A stretch of DNA of 64,000 nt from Gordonia zhenghanii (GTDB taxonomy: Bacteria > Actinomycetota > Actinomycetes > Mycobacteriales > Mycobacteriaceae), in assembly GCF_021738965.1 (NCBI RefSeq), contig NZ_JAKKOQ010000001.1, forward strand, positions 62,001 to 126,000, written 5' to 3'. The translations under genes and the position numbers were made by a program. Each line of letters begins with the position of its first letter. Position 1 is the stretch's first letter. The notes beneath the pieces are model-generated. The model saw nothing but the letters and a program-made list of their open reading frames with translations, made no database searches and was not told where the DNA came from. Below, in pieces: positions 46,001 to 61,000 of the stretch.

Positions 46001-49000
46001 AAGCTCGCCGGATGCCGCGACCGCGAGTCCGAGGACGGCCGCGCTGTCTTCGATCATGGAAGTCACGCGCTCGGCCGGGTAGTCGGGGTCGACGGGGACG
46101 TAGGCTCCCCCGGTCTTGGCGACCGCCCAGATCGCCGTCAGCAACTCGACCGACCGTCCGATCGCAAGCGCCACTGGACGCTCCGGTCCGACGCCTCGGC
46201 CGATGAGCCATCGCGCCAAGCGGTTGGAGCGTTCGTCGAGTTCGCGGTAGGTCAGCGACCCACCGTTTCCATCGACGACCGCTACCCGATCGGGGGCACG
46301 ACGTGCGGCCTCGGCGAACAGATCCGGCAACAGCACAGGGTCGGCAGCCGGCCCGCCAGTGACCGGCAGCAGTGCAGCGCGGTCGGTGGTCGACAGCAAC
46401 GAGAGGCTGCCACAGGTATTCTGCGGATCGTCAGCCATCGTCGAAAGAACCTGGACCAGTGCCTGTGCGAAGATCTCGACCTGTTCCACCGGATATGCGG
46501 TCGGCAGGAACTTGATCTTCATGGCCAGTTCGTCGCCTCGGCGAGACGCCGACAGATTCAGCGGATAGTGCGTCGCATCCGTGGTCTGCGCGTCGACCAA
46601 CTGCAGCCCACCGTTCGCGGAAGCATCGATACCGGTGATCGATTCAGTGTCCACCGGGTACGACTCGTACACCGCGAGGGTGTCGAACAGCGCGGGAAGT
46701 CCGGTCTGCGCGATCAGCGACGGAAGCCCCATCTGCTGATAGTCGAGGACCTTCACCTTGTCGTTCTGCATGGCGGTCAGCACGTCGATGACCGATGCGT
46801 TCGGGTCGACGTCCACCACCGCCGGAACCGTATTGATGAACATGCCGATCATCGACTCGATGCCGTCGATGTCGGGCGATCGGCCCGACACCGTCTCGGC
46901 GAACGACACCGCCTGATTACCGGTCATCCGGGAAAGCAGAACCGCCCACGCGAACTGGACGACGGTGGCCATGGTGACCGAGTTCTCGCGACCGATCGCG
47001 TCGAGCCGATTGGCGATCTCACCGCTCAGGTCGAACTCGAAGTCGCGCGGCGGCGCATCGGCAGACGGCTCGTGACCGGGCGCGACGAGTGTCGGCTCGG
47101 TGACCGGTGCCAACACCTCACGCCAGGCGCTGAGTCCGGCCGCGGTGTCAGTCGCCGCGACGGCGCGGGCGTGGTCGGCGAAGTCGCCTGTCGACGCACC
47201 TGCGACCGAGCCCGTGTACGTCGCCCCGGTGGCGTACAGCGCGAGGAGATCAGCGAGAACGAGCGGGCTCGACCACCCGTCCACCAACAGATGGTGATTC
47301 GTGATGACCAGCTCGGCGCCATCGCGGTGATGGACCAGGGCCGTGCGAATGAGCGGAGGCTGCGCCATGTCGAAGGGCTTCGCTCGTTCGTTGTCGACCA
47401 CTGCGCGGACCTGGCGGTCGCGGTCGTCAGCCGGACCCGAGCGCAGATCCACGACGCTCCACGGCACGTCTACCTCAGCAGGAACCACCGTGACCGCGAC
47501 ACCGCTGCCGACCCGGACGAATCCGGACCGCAGCACGCGATGCCGGTCGAGGAGCATGCCGAATGCGGTTCGCAAGCGATCGGTGTCGACGCCGCCCGTC
47601 AGCGAGAGCACCGACTGCGTGACGTAGACGTCGATGCCCGATCGCTCGTCTGCTCCGTTCCCCGCGAGGTCGGCCTGGAAATACAGGCCCTGCTGCAACG
47701 GCGTCATCGGCCAGACGTCGGCGCCCGGGTAACGGGCAGCGACCCGATCGAGGTCGGCTTGCACGAGGTCGGTACCTGGAACGTCCGACGGGCTGAGCCC
47801 GATGTCGGCACCGCCGAGAACGAGGCCGGCGATCTCCTGCAACTCGTTCTGCCAGCGGCAGGCGATGTCGGCGACTGCGGCCTCGTCGAGAACATCAGTG
47901 GCGTACGAGAACTGGGCCTCGAGTCGCTTCGCATCGGTGCCTGCGGCACTCACGTTTATGCCGAACACATTCGGCGAGAACATCGCACCCGACACGGTGC
48001 TCGGGAGGTGCGGTCCGCCCGAGACCGGAAGGAATTCGTCCGACGCGGTGTCGTCGATCGGCGCAGTTCCGCTACCGAAGTAGTTGTACGCGATGCTCGG
48101 GAGCGGTCGCTGTGCGAGTTCACCGTCCGTGCCGTATCGGAGGATGCCGAATCCGACACCGCCTGCCGGGCGCGCCATACGCGCGTCCTTCGCCGATTTG
48201 ATCGCGTGGACGATGTCCGTGGAGGGATCGACGGCGACTGGCGCAATGCTGGTGAACCAGCCGACCGTGCGGGACAGATCGATCAGACCTTCGTCGCCCG
48301 CGATCCGCTCATCGCGTCCGTGTCCCTCGATCTGAACCGTGACCGGCGCGTCGTCCTCGATACCGTGGTCGTCTTGCCATGACCGCACTGCGCGAGCCAA
48401 TGCGCCGAGCAGCACGTCGTCGACGTTTCCGCCGAACGCGTTGGGCACTGCGGCGAGGACTGCATCCGCAACATCGGCGCCGACCACGTGCCGGTACGAC
48501 GCCTGACTGTGCCAGCGGTGTCGCTGGCGATCAGCGGCGTCACCGAAGGACGTCCGCCTGACCGGCGACTGCCCCAGCCAGTAATCGACTTCTCCTTCTC
48601 GTGCGTCGACTTGATCGGCGAGGAGATGTGCGACGCGACGGGCGGAGGTGCCTTCCGATCGCAATTCGATCGGACGCCCCGAGGTGTGCTGCGCCCACGC
48701 GGTGACGAGATCTTCGACGATGATCGGCCACGACACCGCATCCACACCGAGATGGTGGACGGCGATCACCATGCGGTGCCACTGCACGCCAGTGACCAGC
48801 GCGACGCCCATCAGTGCCCCCGTCGCAGGGTCAAGAGCGGACAGCAGACCACGATGCGCAGTGAGCAGACTTGCGTCGATGTCGTCGGCCGCCGCGATCT
48901 CCAGAACTGCCGGAACCGAACCGGCGCCCGCCGTGAGGGTCCAATCGTGCCCACTTCCAGTGAGCGTCGCGGTCAGCATCGGGTGGACGGCTGCTACCGC

Positions 49001-52000
49001 GTCGACGACAGTCTGCACATCGGCGACCGTCGCCGCTCTGGGCAGATTGAAGACGACCGGCTGCGAGAAGTCTGCGAAGTCCGACGGCTGTTCGGAGTGC
49101 TCGATCATCCACGACGTCACCGGCGGCAGCGGCATCTCACCTAAGCCCCCGCCCGGCAGTTCTGCGATCAGTTCGGCGGGCCCGTCCGACGAGGCTGCGG
49201 CAGCAGCCATGGCGCGAATAGTCTTCAACTCGAAGATGTCGCGGGGAGACAGGTGCAGGCCGGCAGCCTTCGCTGCGGACGACAGTTGGATCGACATGAT
49301 CGAGTCGCCGCCGAGCGCGAAGAAGCTCTCAGTGACGCTGACCTGATCCTCGCCCAGGAAGCCCGCGATGATGCGCGCGAGAGTCTCCTCCCCTGCGTTC
49401 TCCGGCGCGACGTATTCGGTCGCTTCCTTGGCGTGCGGCTCCGGCAGCGCCTTGCGGTCGAGCTTTCCTGCCGGCGTGAGTGGGATCTGATCGATCGCAA
49501 TCGCTTGGCTCGGCACCATGTGTGCGGCCAGTCGTTCCGCTGCGTCGTCGAGGACAGCGTCAGTATCGATTGCCTCGCCAGGCTTGGCCACGAGGTAGGC
49601 GACGATCTCGGTGTGCTTACGTCCACCGAGTTCAGAGTCCACGCCGATCACGACAGACTGCGCGACTCCTGGTTGATCGTCGAGTACCGCCTCGATCTCG
49701 CCGAGTTCCACACGTTGACCGTTGATCTTGACCTGGAAGTCCACACGACCGGCGAACTCAAGATTGCCATTCTTGGTCCGCCGGACGAGGTCTCCGGTGG
49801 CGTACATCCGCGACCCTGGATCGCCGTACGGATCGGCGATGAAGCTGGTCGCCGTCAGGTCTGGCCGTCCGAGGTAGCCGCGAGCCAAACCAGCGGTCGC
49901 CAGATACAACTCGCCGACCACGCCATGGGGAACCTGATGAAGTCGCGCGTCGAGGACGTGTGCGGTGAAGCCGTCGTTCGGCTTGCCGATTGTGACGGGC
50001 TTCCCGGCCTGCATGCGCGAGCGCGTCGCCCACACGGTGGCCTCGGTGGGGCCGTAGCAGTTGAAGATGCGGCGGCCGCGTTCCGACCAGCGTTCGACGA
50101 GTTCCGGCGGGCAGGCTTCGCCACCGGTCGCGAGGTTGCGCACGTACTGAGCGCGCTCGGGATCGACAGTCGCCAGGACGGACGGGGTGATGATCATGTC
50201 GGTGACTTCGTCGCGTTCGAGCACCGTGGCGAGTGCATCGCCCGCGAACTCGGTGTGCGGCGCGATCACCAGTGTGTGGCCTGCGGGAATGGCCCAGGCC
50301 ATCTCGAACATCGATGCGTCGAAGCTCGGTGATGCAACGTGCAGGATTCGAGTGTCGGGCTCGTCTTCTGGCGGACCCGCGGTGATCTTCGCGAGCGATT
50401 CGACGAAGTCGACGATGCCAGTGTGCGAGACGCCGACGGCCTTCGGTCGGCCAGTGGAGCCCGACGTGTAGATCAGGTACGCGAGGTTGTCCAGGCGCAC
50501 CGAGCCGTTGCGTTCGGCGGGTTCGATATCGTCGCCCGACTCTGCTTCGGCCTCGAGGTCCGGGAGGTACACCCAGTCGCACGCCGAGTCGCCGAGCCGG
50601 CCGCGCGTGCCTTCATCGGTGATGCCGATCGCTGCCGCCGAGTCGGCGACCATGAAGGCGATGCGGTCTTCGGGGTAGGCCGGATCGACCGGCACGTATG
50701 CGGCGCCCGACTTGATGACGCCCCACACTGCGAGAACTGAATCGATCGAACGCTCCAGGCCGACGGCCACGACGTCCTCCGGCGTCACTCCGCGGGCGAG
50801 CAGTGCTCGCGCAATGCCGTTGGTCCGCTCTTCGAACTCCTCGTAGTCGAGTTCGACCCCGTCACAGATCAGGGCGGGGTGCTCGAGGTCGAGGTCCCGC
50901 TCGGACAGCAGATCGATCAGGGTCCCTGTCTCGACCTCGCCGCCGCGACCGATCGCCGCGCTGCTGTCGCGCAACGCTCGCGTCGGCGCAGCTTCCGAAG
51001 CCGACGGAACTACAGCGCCCACGATGTCGATGTCGCCGACCGCCACATCCTGATCCTCGATCATCGCAGTCAGGACACGCTCAAAGACGGCAGCGAACCG
51101 CCTCGCCGACGACTCGTCGAACAGGTCTGCGGCGTAGATGAAGTCCGCGGCCATCGTGGACGCGGCGGTCCGAGCGCGGACCACCGTCGTCAAGTCGAAC
51201 TTCGCCTCGACGTTCGCGGACTTCATCGGCTGCGCTTCGACACCGGCCAGCGCGATCGCGTCCGGGTGATCTGCGGCGTCCGTGTAGGTGAACGAGACCT
51301 GTGCCAACGGCTGATACGCCGACGACCGCTCCGGCGCCAATTCGTCGATGAGATCGTCGAACTGAACTTGGTCGTTCGCGAACGCATTCAGGATTCCGCT
51401 GCGGGCCTCGGCGAGCAATGCGTCCACCGACTTGCCGGGATCGACCTGGGTACGCAGGAGAAGCGTGTTGACGAACATTCCGATGAGGTCGTCGAGCGCT
51501 GCGCTGCTGCGACCGGCGACCGGCGTCCCGACGACCACGTCGGACGTGGCTGCGAGACGCGCGACCGCGGCGGCGAATGCCGCTTCGGTCACCATGAACG
51601 CCGACATGCCGCGTTCCCGAGCGAGAGCGTCGACTCCGTCGGCGATCGCGTCGTCGAGTTCGACGGTGACGATGCCGCCAGCCTCGCTCAGCGCGGCTGG
51701 GCGTGGTCGGTCCATCGGCAGGTCAGTCACCGCGGGGAGACCGGCGAGTGCCTTACGCCAGTATGCGAGTTGCCTGCCCAACACACTTCCGCTGTCGGCG
51801 GCATCTCCCAGTACGGACTGCTGCCACACTGCGTAGTCGGCGTACTGCACGTCGAGTTCGGGCAGTGCCGACACTGTCTCGTCGACTCGCGACGCGTAGG
51901 CGGCAAGCAGGTCTCGCGCGAGGACGGGAATGGATTCGCCGTCCATCGCGATGTGGTGCACGGTGATCGCGATCGACAGACCGTCGTCGGACCGGTGGAC

Positions 52001-55000
52001 GCGGCCGCGAATGGGAATCTGTCGGGACACGTCGAAACCCGCGACCGTGGACTCGATCAATTCATCGAGTGACGCGACCTCGGCCCAGTCGAGCATGGCG
52101 CGTGCCGCCGTCGCCGGAAGCACTTCTTGTACGGGCGCCCCGTCGACGGACGGGTAGACCGTTCGCAGCACCTCGTGACGCACGACGAGGTCGCGTACGG
52201 CCTCGGCCAGTGTCGAGACCTCGACATCACCGGTCAGCTTCAACGCCACCGGAAGGTTATAGGCGCCCGACGCGGTGTCGAATTGGTTCATGAACCACAT
52301 CCGACGCTGTGCGCGGGACACCGGAATCGGCTGCGGTCGAGGTTCTGTTCGAACGACTGGCGGCAACGCGGGCGCCGCATCCGCGATCGCCGCGGCGAGC
52401 CCGCGAACAGTCGGTGCGTCGAACACGTCCCTGATCGAGACGTCGACATCGAGTGCAGCGCCCACACGGGCGGACAACCGTGCCGCCAGCAGTGAGTTGC
52501 CGCCCACGTCGAAGAACGACTCCGTGGCACTGACCTGGTCGGCGCCCAGCAGATCTGCGAAGACCGCTGCCACCGCTTCTTCGGCTGCGCCGACTGGCGC
52601 TACGTACTCGACGCCGCCGAACTCAGGTTCGGGCAGCGAGCGGCGGTCGATCTTGCCGGAGACGGTCAACGGCATCTCGGGAACAACCGTCCACGCGGAC
52701 GGCCGCATGTACTCCGGGAGTCGCTCTGCGGTCCACTGCCGCAGAGCGTCGACAGTCGTCGTGGCCGACGGCGCCACCGACACGTATGCGGCCAGCGCAT
52801 CGCCTCCGCCGGGTGCCGTCACGACAGTGACGGCGGCGTGTACGACGTCCGGATGTTCGACGACGACGCCTTCGACTTCGCCGAGCTCGAGCCGCTGACC
52901 ACGGATCTTCACCTGCGAATCGGCGCGGCCGAGGTAGTCGATCTCCCCGGTCCCGGTCCACCGAGCGAGGTCGCCTGTGCGGTACATGCGAGCGCCGGGC
53001 TCCCCCATCGGGTCGCTCACGAAGGCGCCTGCGGTCTGTGCAGGCTGCGATGCGTACCCGCGGGCCAATTGCGGACCGCAGAGGTACAACTCGCCGGTGA
53101 CACCGGCGCGCACGGGACGGAGCCGACCGTCCAGGATGCGAACCTCGCAGTTCCACATCGGACGACCGATGGTGATGGCCCGGTCCCGGTCCACCTGTGT
53201 CTGCGTGATGTCGACGGTGGCCTCGGTCGGCCCGTATTGATTTATCACCGATGCGTTGGGGAACAGGCTTTCCAGTTCCTCAACAAGGTTCTTACCGAGG
53301 GCCTCGCCACCGCTGTAGATGTTTCTCATCGAGTCGCATGGCTGACCGCCCGTGAATCGATGGAGTTCAGTCAACGCAGCCAGCATCGACGGCACAAACT
53401 TGGCTGTGGTCACTCGTTCAGTACGAATCAAGTCCAGGAGGTACTGCGGGTCCCGATGTCCACCGGGTTCCGCAATCACCGCAGGCCCACCGCTGAACAC
53501 GGACCCGAAGTAGTCCCAAATCGAGGCGTCGAAGGTGTACGGGGTCTTCAACAGAAAGACGTGGTCGTCGAAGCCGTTCGAATCAGCGAACCACCGCAAC
53601 GTATTCGACAGCGCCCGCCGCGTGACGGTGACGCCCTTGGGACGTCCCGTCGAGCCCGACGTGAACAAGGTGTACGCGGCGTGATCGGGCAACGGCGTCG
53701 AGGCGCGTTCTGCGTCACTCAGCGGGGTGCCGTTCGATGCGTCCTTCGAGTCGACGATGACCTTCTCGATGTCGATACCCGCCAACGCCTCGGGCGACTC
53801 CCCTGGTGCGACCAGGACGAGTGACACCCGAGCCGTCTGCAACACATATTCGGTCCGGTCTGCTGGGGCGTCGGTGTCGATCGGCACGAACTGTCCGCCC
53901 GCGACGATCACGGCGTGAACCGCGACCATCACCTCGAACGAGCGTTCCATGCACACGCCAACCGCAGTGTCCGGTCCCACCCCTGCTGCGATCAGACGCC
54001 TCGCCAGAGTGTTCACGGATTCGGCGAAGGAGCCGTACGACATCGGCTCCCCGCGGTACACGAGCGCTGTCGCGTCAGTGCCACGGCCGGCACGCGCCGA
54101 GTCGACGAGTCCGGTGAGAGCGAGATCGCCCGTCATCGGCACCACGTCACCGCGGCCCCATCCGGTGATCGCCGAGGATTCCTCGACCGTCAACAGGTCG
54201 ACGTCTCCGAGTAGTCGATCAGGCTCGGATCGCACCGTATCGAGCAGTGCGACGACGCGGTCCCACAGCCGGATCACGGTCGATCCGTCGAAGAGGTCCG
54301 TCGCGTAGAGGACCGTGCCCTTCCACCCTTCCGAGGAGTCCTTGATTCCCAGTAGGAAGCTCAGGTCGACCTTCGCAGGCAGATTGTCGATCTGCACCGG
54401 TTCGATCGTGGCGCCTGCGATGTTCACCAGCGCCGTGTCGTCGTCGACCACGGACAGCATCGCCTGAGCAAGTGGCGCGAACGCCTCGCTGCGCACCGGG
54501 TTGAGCGCCTCCACTAGCGACTCGAACGGTACGTCTGCGTTCCCGAAGGCATCCAGGTCATGTCGCCGCACCGACCGCACGAGATCGCTGAACGACTCGG
54601 CCGGGTCGACCTTCGTCCGCAGAACCAACGTGTTCACGAACATGCCGACGAGCGGATCGAGAACCTGCTGACCGCGACCCGCGATAGGAGTCGACACGAC
54701 GACGTCGTCTGTCGCGGCTTCGCGCGCGAGCACGGCCGACAGTGCTGCGTGGACGACTATGAACGGCGTGGCATTCGCAGCACTCGCGAAGTGTGTGACC
54801 CACTGTGCAGTGTCTGCAGGCAGCGAGATGCCAACCTGCGCACCACGATTGGACGCTACGGCGGGACGAGGCCGGTCGGTCGGCACCTCAAGGACGTCCG
54901 GAATCCCCTCGAGCCGACCCTTCCAGTAGGCCAACTGACTGCCGAGCACCGACGTCTCATCGGACGGGCTGCCGAGCTCCGAGCGTTGCCAGATCGCGTA

Positions 55001-58000
55001 GTCGGCGAAGTCCACCTCGAGCGGCGCGAACTCAGGCGCTGCACCTTCGGATCGTGCAGCGTATGCAGTGACCAGGTCACGCACCAACGGCACCATCGAC
55101 TCACCGTCCGCGGCGATGTGGTGAGCGACGACGGCGAGTAGATACTCGTCATCGGCAGCACGCCACAACCTCACGCGAAGCGGCCACTGTGCCAACAGAT
55201 CGAATCCTTCGACCACCGACGCTTCGACGTCGGCCTGCGATTCGACGACCGCCCAGTCCAGCCCCGCCGAGACCCCCTCGGTCCCGCTGATGTCCTGGTA
55301 CGGCACTCCATCGACGGCAGGGAACGTGGTTCGGAGCGGTTCGTGCCGGACCACCAAGTCGACCAGCGCTTCACGGAGAGCGTCTACTCGCAGCGGACCG
55401 GTGATCTTCAACAACGTCGGAATGTTGTAGGCGCTGGTACCCGGATCGAACTGATTGATGAACCAGACACGCTGCTGCGCGAGTGACAGCGGAATCTGTT
55501 CCGGTCGCGGCATGCGGCTGACGGGTGGCAGAGCACTCGCGCGTCCCGCGACGGCGACCGCCAGTTCGCGAGCTGTCGGTGAATCGAACACATCCCTGAT
55601 CGACACGTCGACCCCGAGTGCCTCCGACACTCGTGAGACGAGGCGCATCGCCGACAGCGAGTTGCCACCGGCGTCGAAGAACGATTCCGTCACCGAGACT
55701 TGCTCGAGCCCGAGAAGATCGGCGTACACCGCGGCGACCACGGCTTCGTCGTCCGATTCGGGCGCCACGTAATCGGCCAACTGCAGCACGGGTGCAGGCA
55801 ATGCCTTGCGATCGACCTTGCCCGATGACATCAACGGCATCACGTCGACCGGCATCCACACAGACGGGCGCATGTACTCGGGAAGCGCGGCCGTCACCGA
55901 TCCCTTGACGATGTCGGCGTCGAGGTCGCCCGGCGAGTAATAGGCGACCAGCTGCTGACCGCCACCGATCTCAGCCACTGCGGCGGCAGCATGGACCACT
56001 CCGGGCGCTGCAGCCACTGCTGCCTCGACCTCACCGAGTTCCAGACGCTGACCTCGCAGCTTCACCTGGAAGTCCGAACGACCCAAGTACTCCAACTGGC
56101 CCGCAGCATTCCAGCGGACCAGATCGCCGGTGCGATACAAGCGGCTGCCGGGCGCACCCGAAGGATCCGCGACGAAGCGCTCCGCGGTCAGATCAGGTCG
56201 GCCCGAATAGCCGCGGGCGACCTGGACCCCACCGATGTACAGTTCGCCGACAACTCCGCCCGGGACATCGAGAAGACGTGAATCGAGAACTCGCGCAGTG
56301 GTATTCGCAATAGGCTTACCGATCGGCGGATGAGATCCGTCCACCACCGTGTGCTCGACCACGTAGTTGGTCGCCTCGGTCGGCCCGTACTGGTTGAGGA
56401 ACACAGCGTCGGGCAGGTAGGTCGTCACCGCGTCGGCCAGCACGCCGTTCAGCGCATCGCCACCGGTCTGCAGGAGCCGCACCGAACTCAGCGCACGGCT
56501 CCGGCCGTCCGCATCGTGTTCGAGAATCGCCGAGAGCACGGCGGGGACAGCCTCGAACGCCTGGATGCTTTCGGCTTCGATCACATCCACGAGGTAGTCG
56601 ATGTCGCGATGGCCTCCGGGACGCGCGACGACTAGGCGTCGCCCTGCGCCGAATGACCAGAAGAACTCCCACACAGACGCGTCGAATGTGTATGGGGACT
56701 TGAGTAGCGCACTCTCGATCGATGCCTCCGCGAACAGCAGCGCCGTGCGGTGCAGGTGTGCGCGGAAAGCTCGGTGACTGACCGTCACGCCCTTCGGCCG
56801 ACCGGTGGAGCCGGACGTGAACATCGTGTAGACCGCCGACTCCTGGTGTAGCGGCGCGATCCGATCCGCGTCGGTTACCGAACGCCCGTCTCGACCCTCG
56901 ACGTCGACCGTCGAATCGACAGTGATCGGCCTCAGTGCGGGGAGGTCAGCAACACCGTCCGGCACCTGTCCAGGTGCAGTGAGTACGATCTCGAAGCTGG
57001 CGATCTCCGCCATGTAACCGATTCGGTCAGCAGGCGCGTCGATGTCGATCGGAACGTACTGTCCGCCTGCGACGACAACGGCGTGCATCGCGATCAGCAT
57101 CTCGATGGACCGATCGACGCACACGCCGACCGCGACGTCCGGACCGACGCCCGCCCGAATCAATTCCCTGGCAGTGGCGTTCACACGACTCGACCACTCA
57201 CCGAACGTCACATCGCGGCCCTGGAACGAGATAGCCACCGCTCCGGGTTCAGGCAGCCCTGCGTCGGTGAGGTAGTCGGCAACAGTCTCGCTGGGGACTG
57301 AAAGATCCGGCCCTCGGCCCAGGTCGACGATCGCCTCGAGTTCTTCTCCGGCCAGCAGTGCGCTGTCGCCGATCGGCCGGCCCGGCTCCACTGTCATCGA
57401 GTCGACGAGGGAGACGAAGCGCGTAGCGAACGACTCCGCGGTGCTCGGGTCGAACAGGTCCGTCGCGTAGATGAGGGTGGCTTCCCACGGACCGTCGTCA
57501 TTCGACGAAAGGATGAGTTCAAGATCCATCTCGGTCCGCTGCGCCGGAGGCTCGACGGCCTCGACGGTCAGGTCACCGGAGGGAACGCTGATACCGCGCG
57601 CCGAGCGACCGGGATCGAACGACAGGAGTACTTGAGCGAGCGGTGCGAACGACTCGCTTCGCGTCGGACTGACGGCGTCGACGACGGACTCGAAGGGAGC
57701 GTTCGAATGCTCGAATGCTTCGAGGTCCGTGGTGCGCGCCTGTGCCAGCAGTTCGCTGAACGTCATCTCTGCTTCGACGCGCGCACGCAGAACCAGAGTG
57801 TTCACGAACATACCGACCAATTGATCCAGCACAGCAGACCCGCGGCCGCCGACAGGTGTGGCGACGGCGATGTCCTCGCTCGAGGAGAGTCGCGCCAACA
57901 GTGCGGACAGCGCAGCATGCACCACCATGAACGGTGTTGCGCCGTGTGCCGCCGCAACGTCCGTTATCCGGTCGGCGACGGCGCGCGGCAGGTGGAAGTG

Positions 58001-61000
58001 TGTCTCGGCGGCGCGGCCACTGGAACTCTGCGGCCGAGTACGGTCGTTCGGCAGGTCGAGCACATCGGGCAGACCTGCCAACTGGTCCCGCCAGTATGCG
58101 AGTTGCCTGCCGGTCTCCGATGCAGGATCCGATCCCGCGCCGAGGACCTGATGCTGCCAGATCGCGAAATCAGCGAACTGAACCTCGATCGGTGCGAACT
58201 CCGGACGCGTGCCCGTCGACCGCGCCTGGTACGCGGCGACGAGGTCGCCGACCAACGGGCCCATCGACTCACCGTCGGCGGCGATGTGGTGGACGACGAT
58301 GGCGATCACGAATTCGCGCGGACCGCTCTGCCACAGGCGAGCACGGATCGGCCACTGCACCGAGACGTCGAAGCCCTGCGTCACAGCGGCGTCGAGCAGA
58401 TCCTTCGATGGGACTACCGCCCAGTCGATGTGCTCGTCGGCCGCCGCGCGTGCACCGATCTGTTGGTACGGGTCTCCGTCGATCGACGGGAACGTCGTTC
58501 GCAGCACCTCGTGGCGCTGCACGACGTCGACGAGAGACTGCCGCAGCGCATCGACATCGAGATCGCCGGTCAGCTTCAGTACGGCCGGAATGTTGTACGT
58601 TCCCGCATCCGGATCGAGGTTGTTGATGAACCAGATGCGCTGCTGTGCGAACGACAACGGGATGCGGTCCGGACGTGGTTCGACCGCAATGACGGGCGGA
58701 AGGGCATCCGTGCGATCGGCCACCGCTGCCGAGAGTTCGCGGACACTCGGCGCGTCGAAGACGTCACGTACCGACACCTGCACGCCCAGCGCTTCCGCCG
58801 ACCGAGCAGCCAACCGCATAGCCGCGAGCGAGTTGCCACCGAGGTCGAAGAACGACTCTTCGACACTGACCTGTTCCACGCCTAGAAGACCAGCGAAGAC
58901 GTCGGCGAGGGCCGCCTCGTCCTCGGTCTCCGGCGCCACGTATTCGGCCTCCACCAGCTCGGGATCGGGCAACGAACGGCGGTCCACCTTGCCAGCGGAG
59001 TTCAACGGCATCACGTCGAGGAGCACCCACGCCGTCGGCCGCATAAACTCGGCCAGTCCTTCGGCGAGCGAACTGCGGACTGCGTCGAGGTCGACCGTCG
59101 CCGGGGCCGCGTAGCCGACCAGTTGATCGCCTGCCGCTCCGGCGACGACGCGAGCTGCGCCGTGCACGACGCCGGGCGCCGCCGCGATCGCCGCCTCGAC
59201 CTCGCCGAGTTCCATTCGCTGGCCACGCAGCTTCACCTGGAAGTCGGTGCGACCCAGGTATTCCAGGTCGCCCGATCGGCGACGGCGCACCAGGTCGCCG
59301 GTTCGGTACAGACGAGCCCCCGGAGCCCCGAAGGGATCCGCGACGAATCGCTCGGCAGTCAGGTCCGGACGGGATGCGTAACCGCGCGCCGACTGCACGC
59401 CGCCGAGATACAGTTCTCCCGCGATACCGGCCGGAACCGGGTGGAGTCGCGCATCGAGGACCAGCGCCGAAGTGTTCTGCATCGGATGCCCGATCGGCAC
59501 CACGTCCACCACGTCGTCGAGCTCCGCCGACATCGTGTAAACGGCGGCCTCCGTCGGACCGAACAGGTTGACGACGCGCGCGTGGGGTACGCGGTCGGAG
59601 AAGCGGTGATAGACGGCAGGCGGCAACGCCTCGCCACCGCTGAACAGCACCTGCAGACCGGGCAAGAGGTCGGGTTCGTCGACCACGTCCAGGAACACCG
59701 ACAGCATCGATGGGACGAACTGCACCACCGTGACGTCGTTCTCCGTCATCACATCGGCGAGGTACTGCGGGTCTCGGTGGCGTTCTGCATCGGCGATCAC
59801 CATGGTCTGCCCTGCGGTGAGCGGCCAGAACAGTTCGAGCACCGACGCGTCGAAAGTGTGCGGCGTCTTGAACAACAGTCGCTGCTGTCCGTCCGGGATC
59901 AAGGAGTCGAACCACGCGACGAAGTTGACCACCGCGCGGTGCGAGATGGTCACGCCCTTCGGGCGACCAGTGGAACCCGAGGTGAAGAGCGTGTACGCCG
60001 CATCGTCCTGGCTCAGCACAGCCAGACGCTCGGACGGGTCGAGCAGAGTCGAACCTTCGGGCACCGTTCGATCGACGTCCACGTCGATGACCCGTGCGGT
60101 CGCGCCGAGAACCTCGACGGCTGAGGGCGTCGGCCGCCCGGCTTCCACCAACACTGCGCCGACTGCCGCAGTGTCGATCATGTACTGCGACCGATCAGCA
60201 GGGGCGTCCGGATCGATCGGCACGTACTGGCCACCGGCCGCCATGATCGCGTGAATCGCGATCACGGTCGCCGCGCTCCGGTGCATAGCGACGCCGACCG
60301 CGACATTCGGGCCGACGCCGGCATCGATCAAGGTGCGCGCGAGCGCGGAGACGCGAAGACCGAACTCCTCATAGGTGTATGTCCGGCCTGCCTCGATCAG
60401 CGCAGCTGCCGTCGCCGAATCAGCGGCACGAGATGCGACGAGGCCTGCGATCGTCTCCTCGGTCTCCGCGACGCTTGCCGCGGCCGACTCGGCGACGAGC
60501 GCCGCCCACTCCGACTCGTCGACCAACGCGACGTCGCCGACCGCGCGGCCGTCGTCACCGAGAACGCCTGCGAGCAGACGAACGAATCGGCTCGACATCG
60601 CGTCTGCCGTCGACCGGTCGAACAGGTCGGTCGCGAACGTCATGATCGCGGACCAGTCCTGATCCGGCTCGCCGGTAGAGACCGTGAGGTTCAGGTCCAC
60701 CTGTGCGGGCGCCTCAGTGATCTCGACGGGAGTCACCGTCATTCCGTTCACCGTGGCCGCCGTCGTGGCCGCATCGATCGGATCGACCGACAGGATCACT
60801 TGGACCAGCGGCGAGAACGCCTCCGAGCGGATCGGATTCATCGCGTCGACGACCGACTCGAACGGGACGTCGGCGTGCGCGAACGCATCGAGATCGCCGT
60901 CGCGGACGGCCTCCACGACCTCGCCGAACGGGCGCGAGACGTCGACTTCGGTCCGCAGGACGAGGGTATTGACGAACATACCGACCATCGCATCGAGCGA

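Noticed and set aside
44930..48382. Open reading frame of 1150 codons on the plus strand opposite the NRPS
   Set aside because: It mirrors the NRPS coding frame; high third-position GC keeps stops out of the antisense frame. The product is Arg/Asp/Val-rich with no domain, and the NRPS motifs on the other strand are unambiguous.
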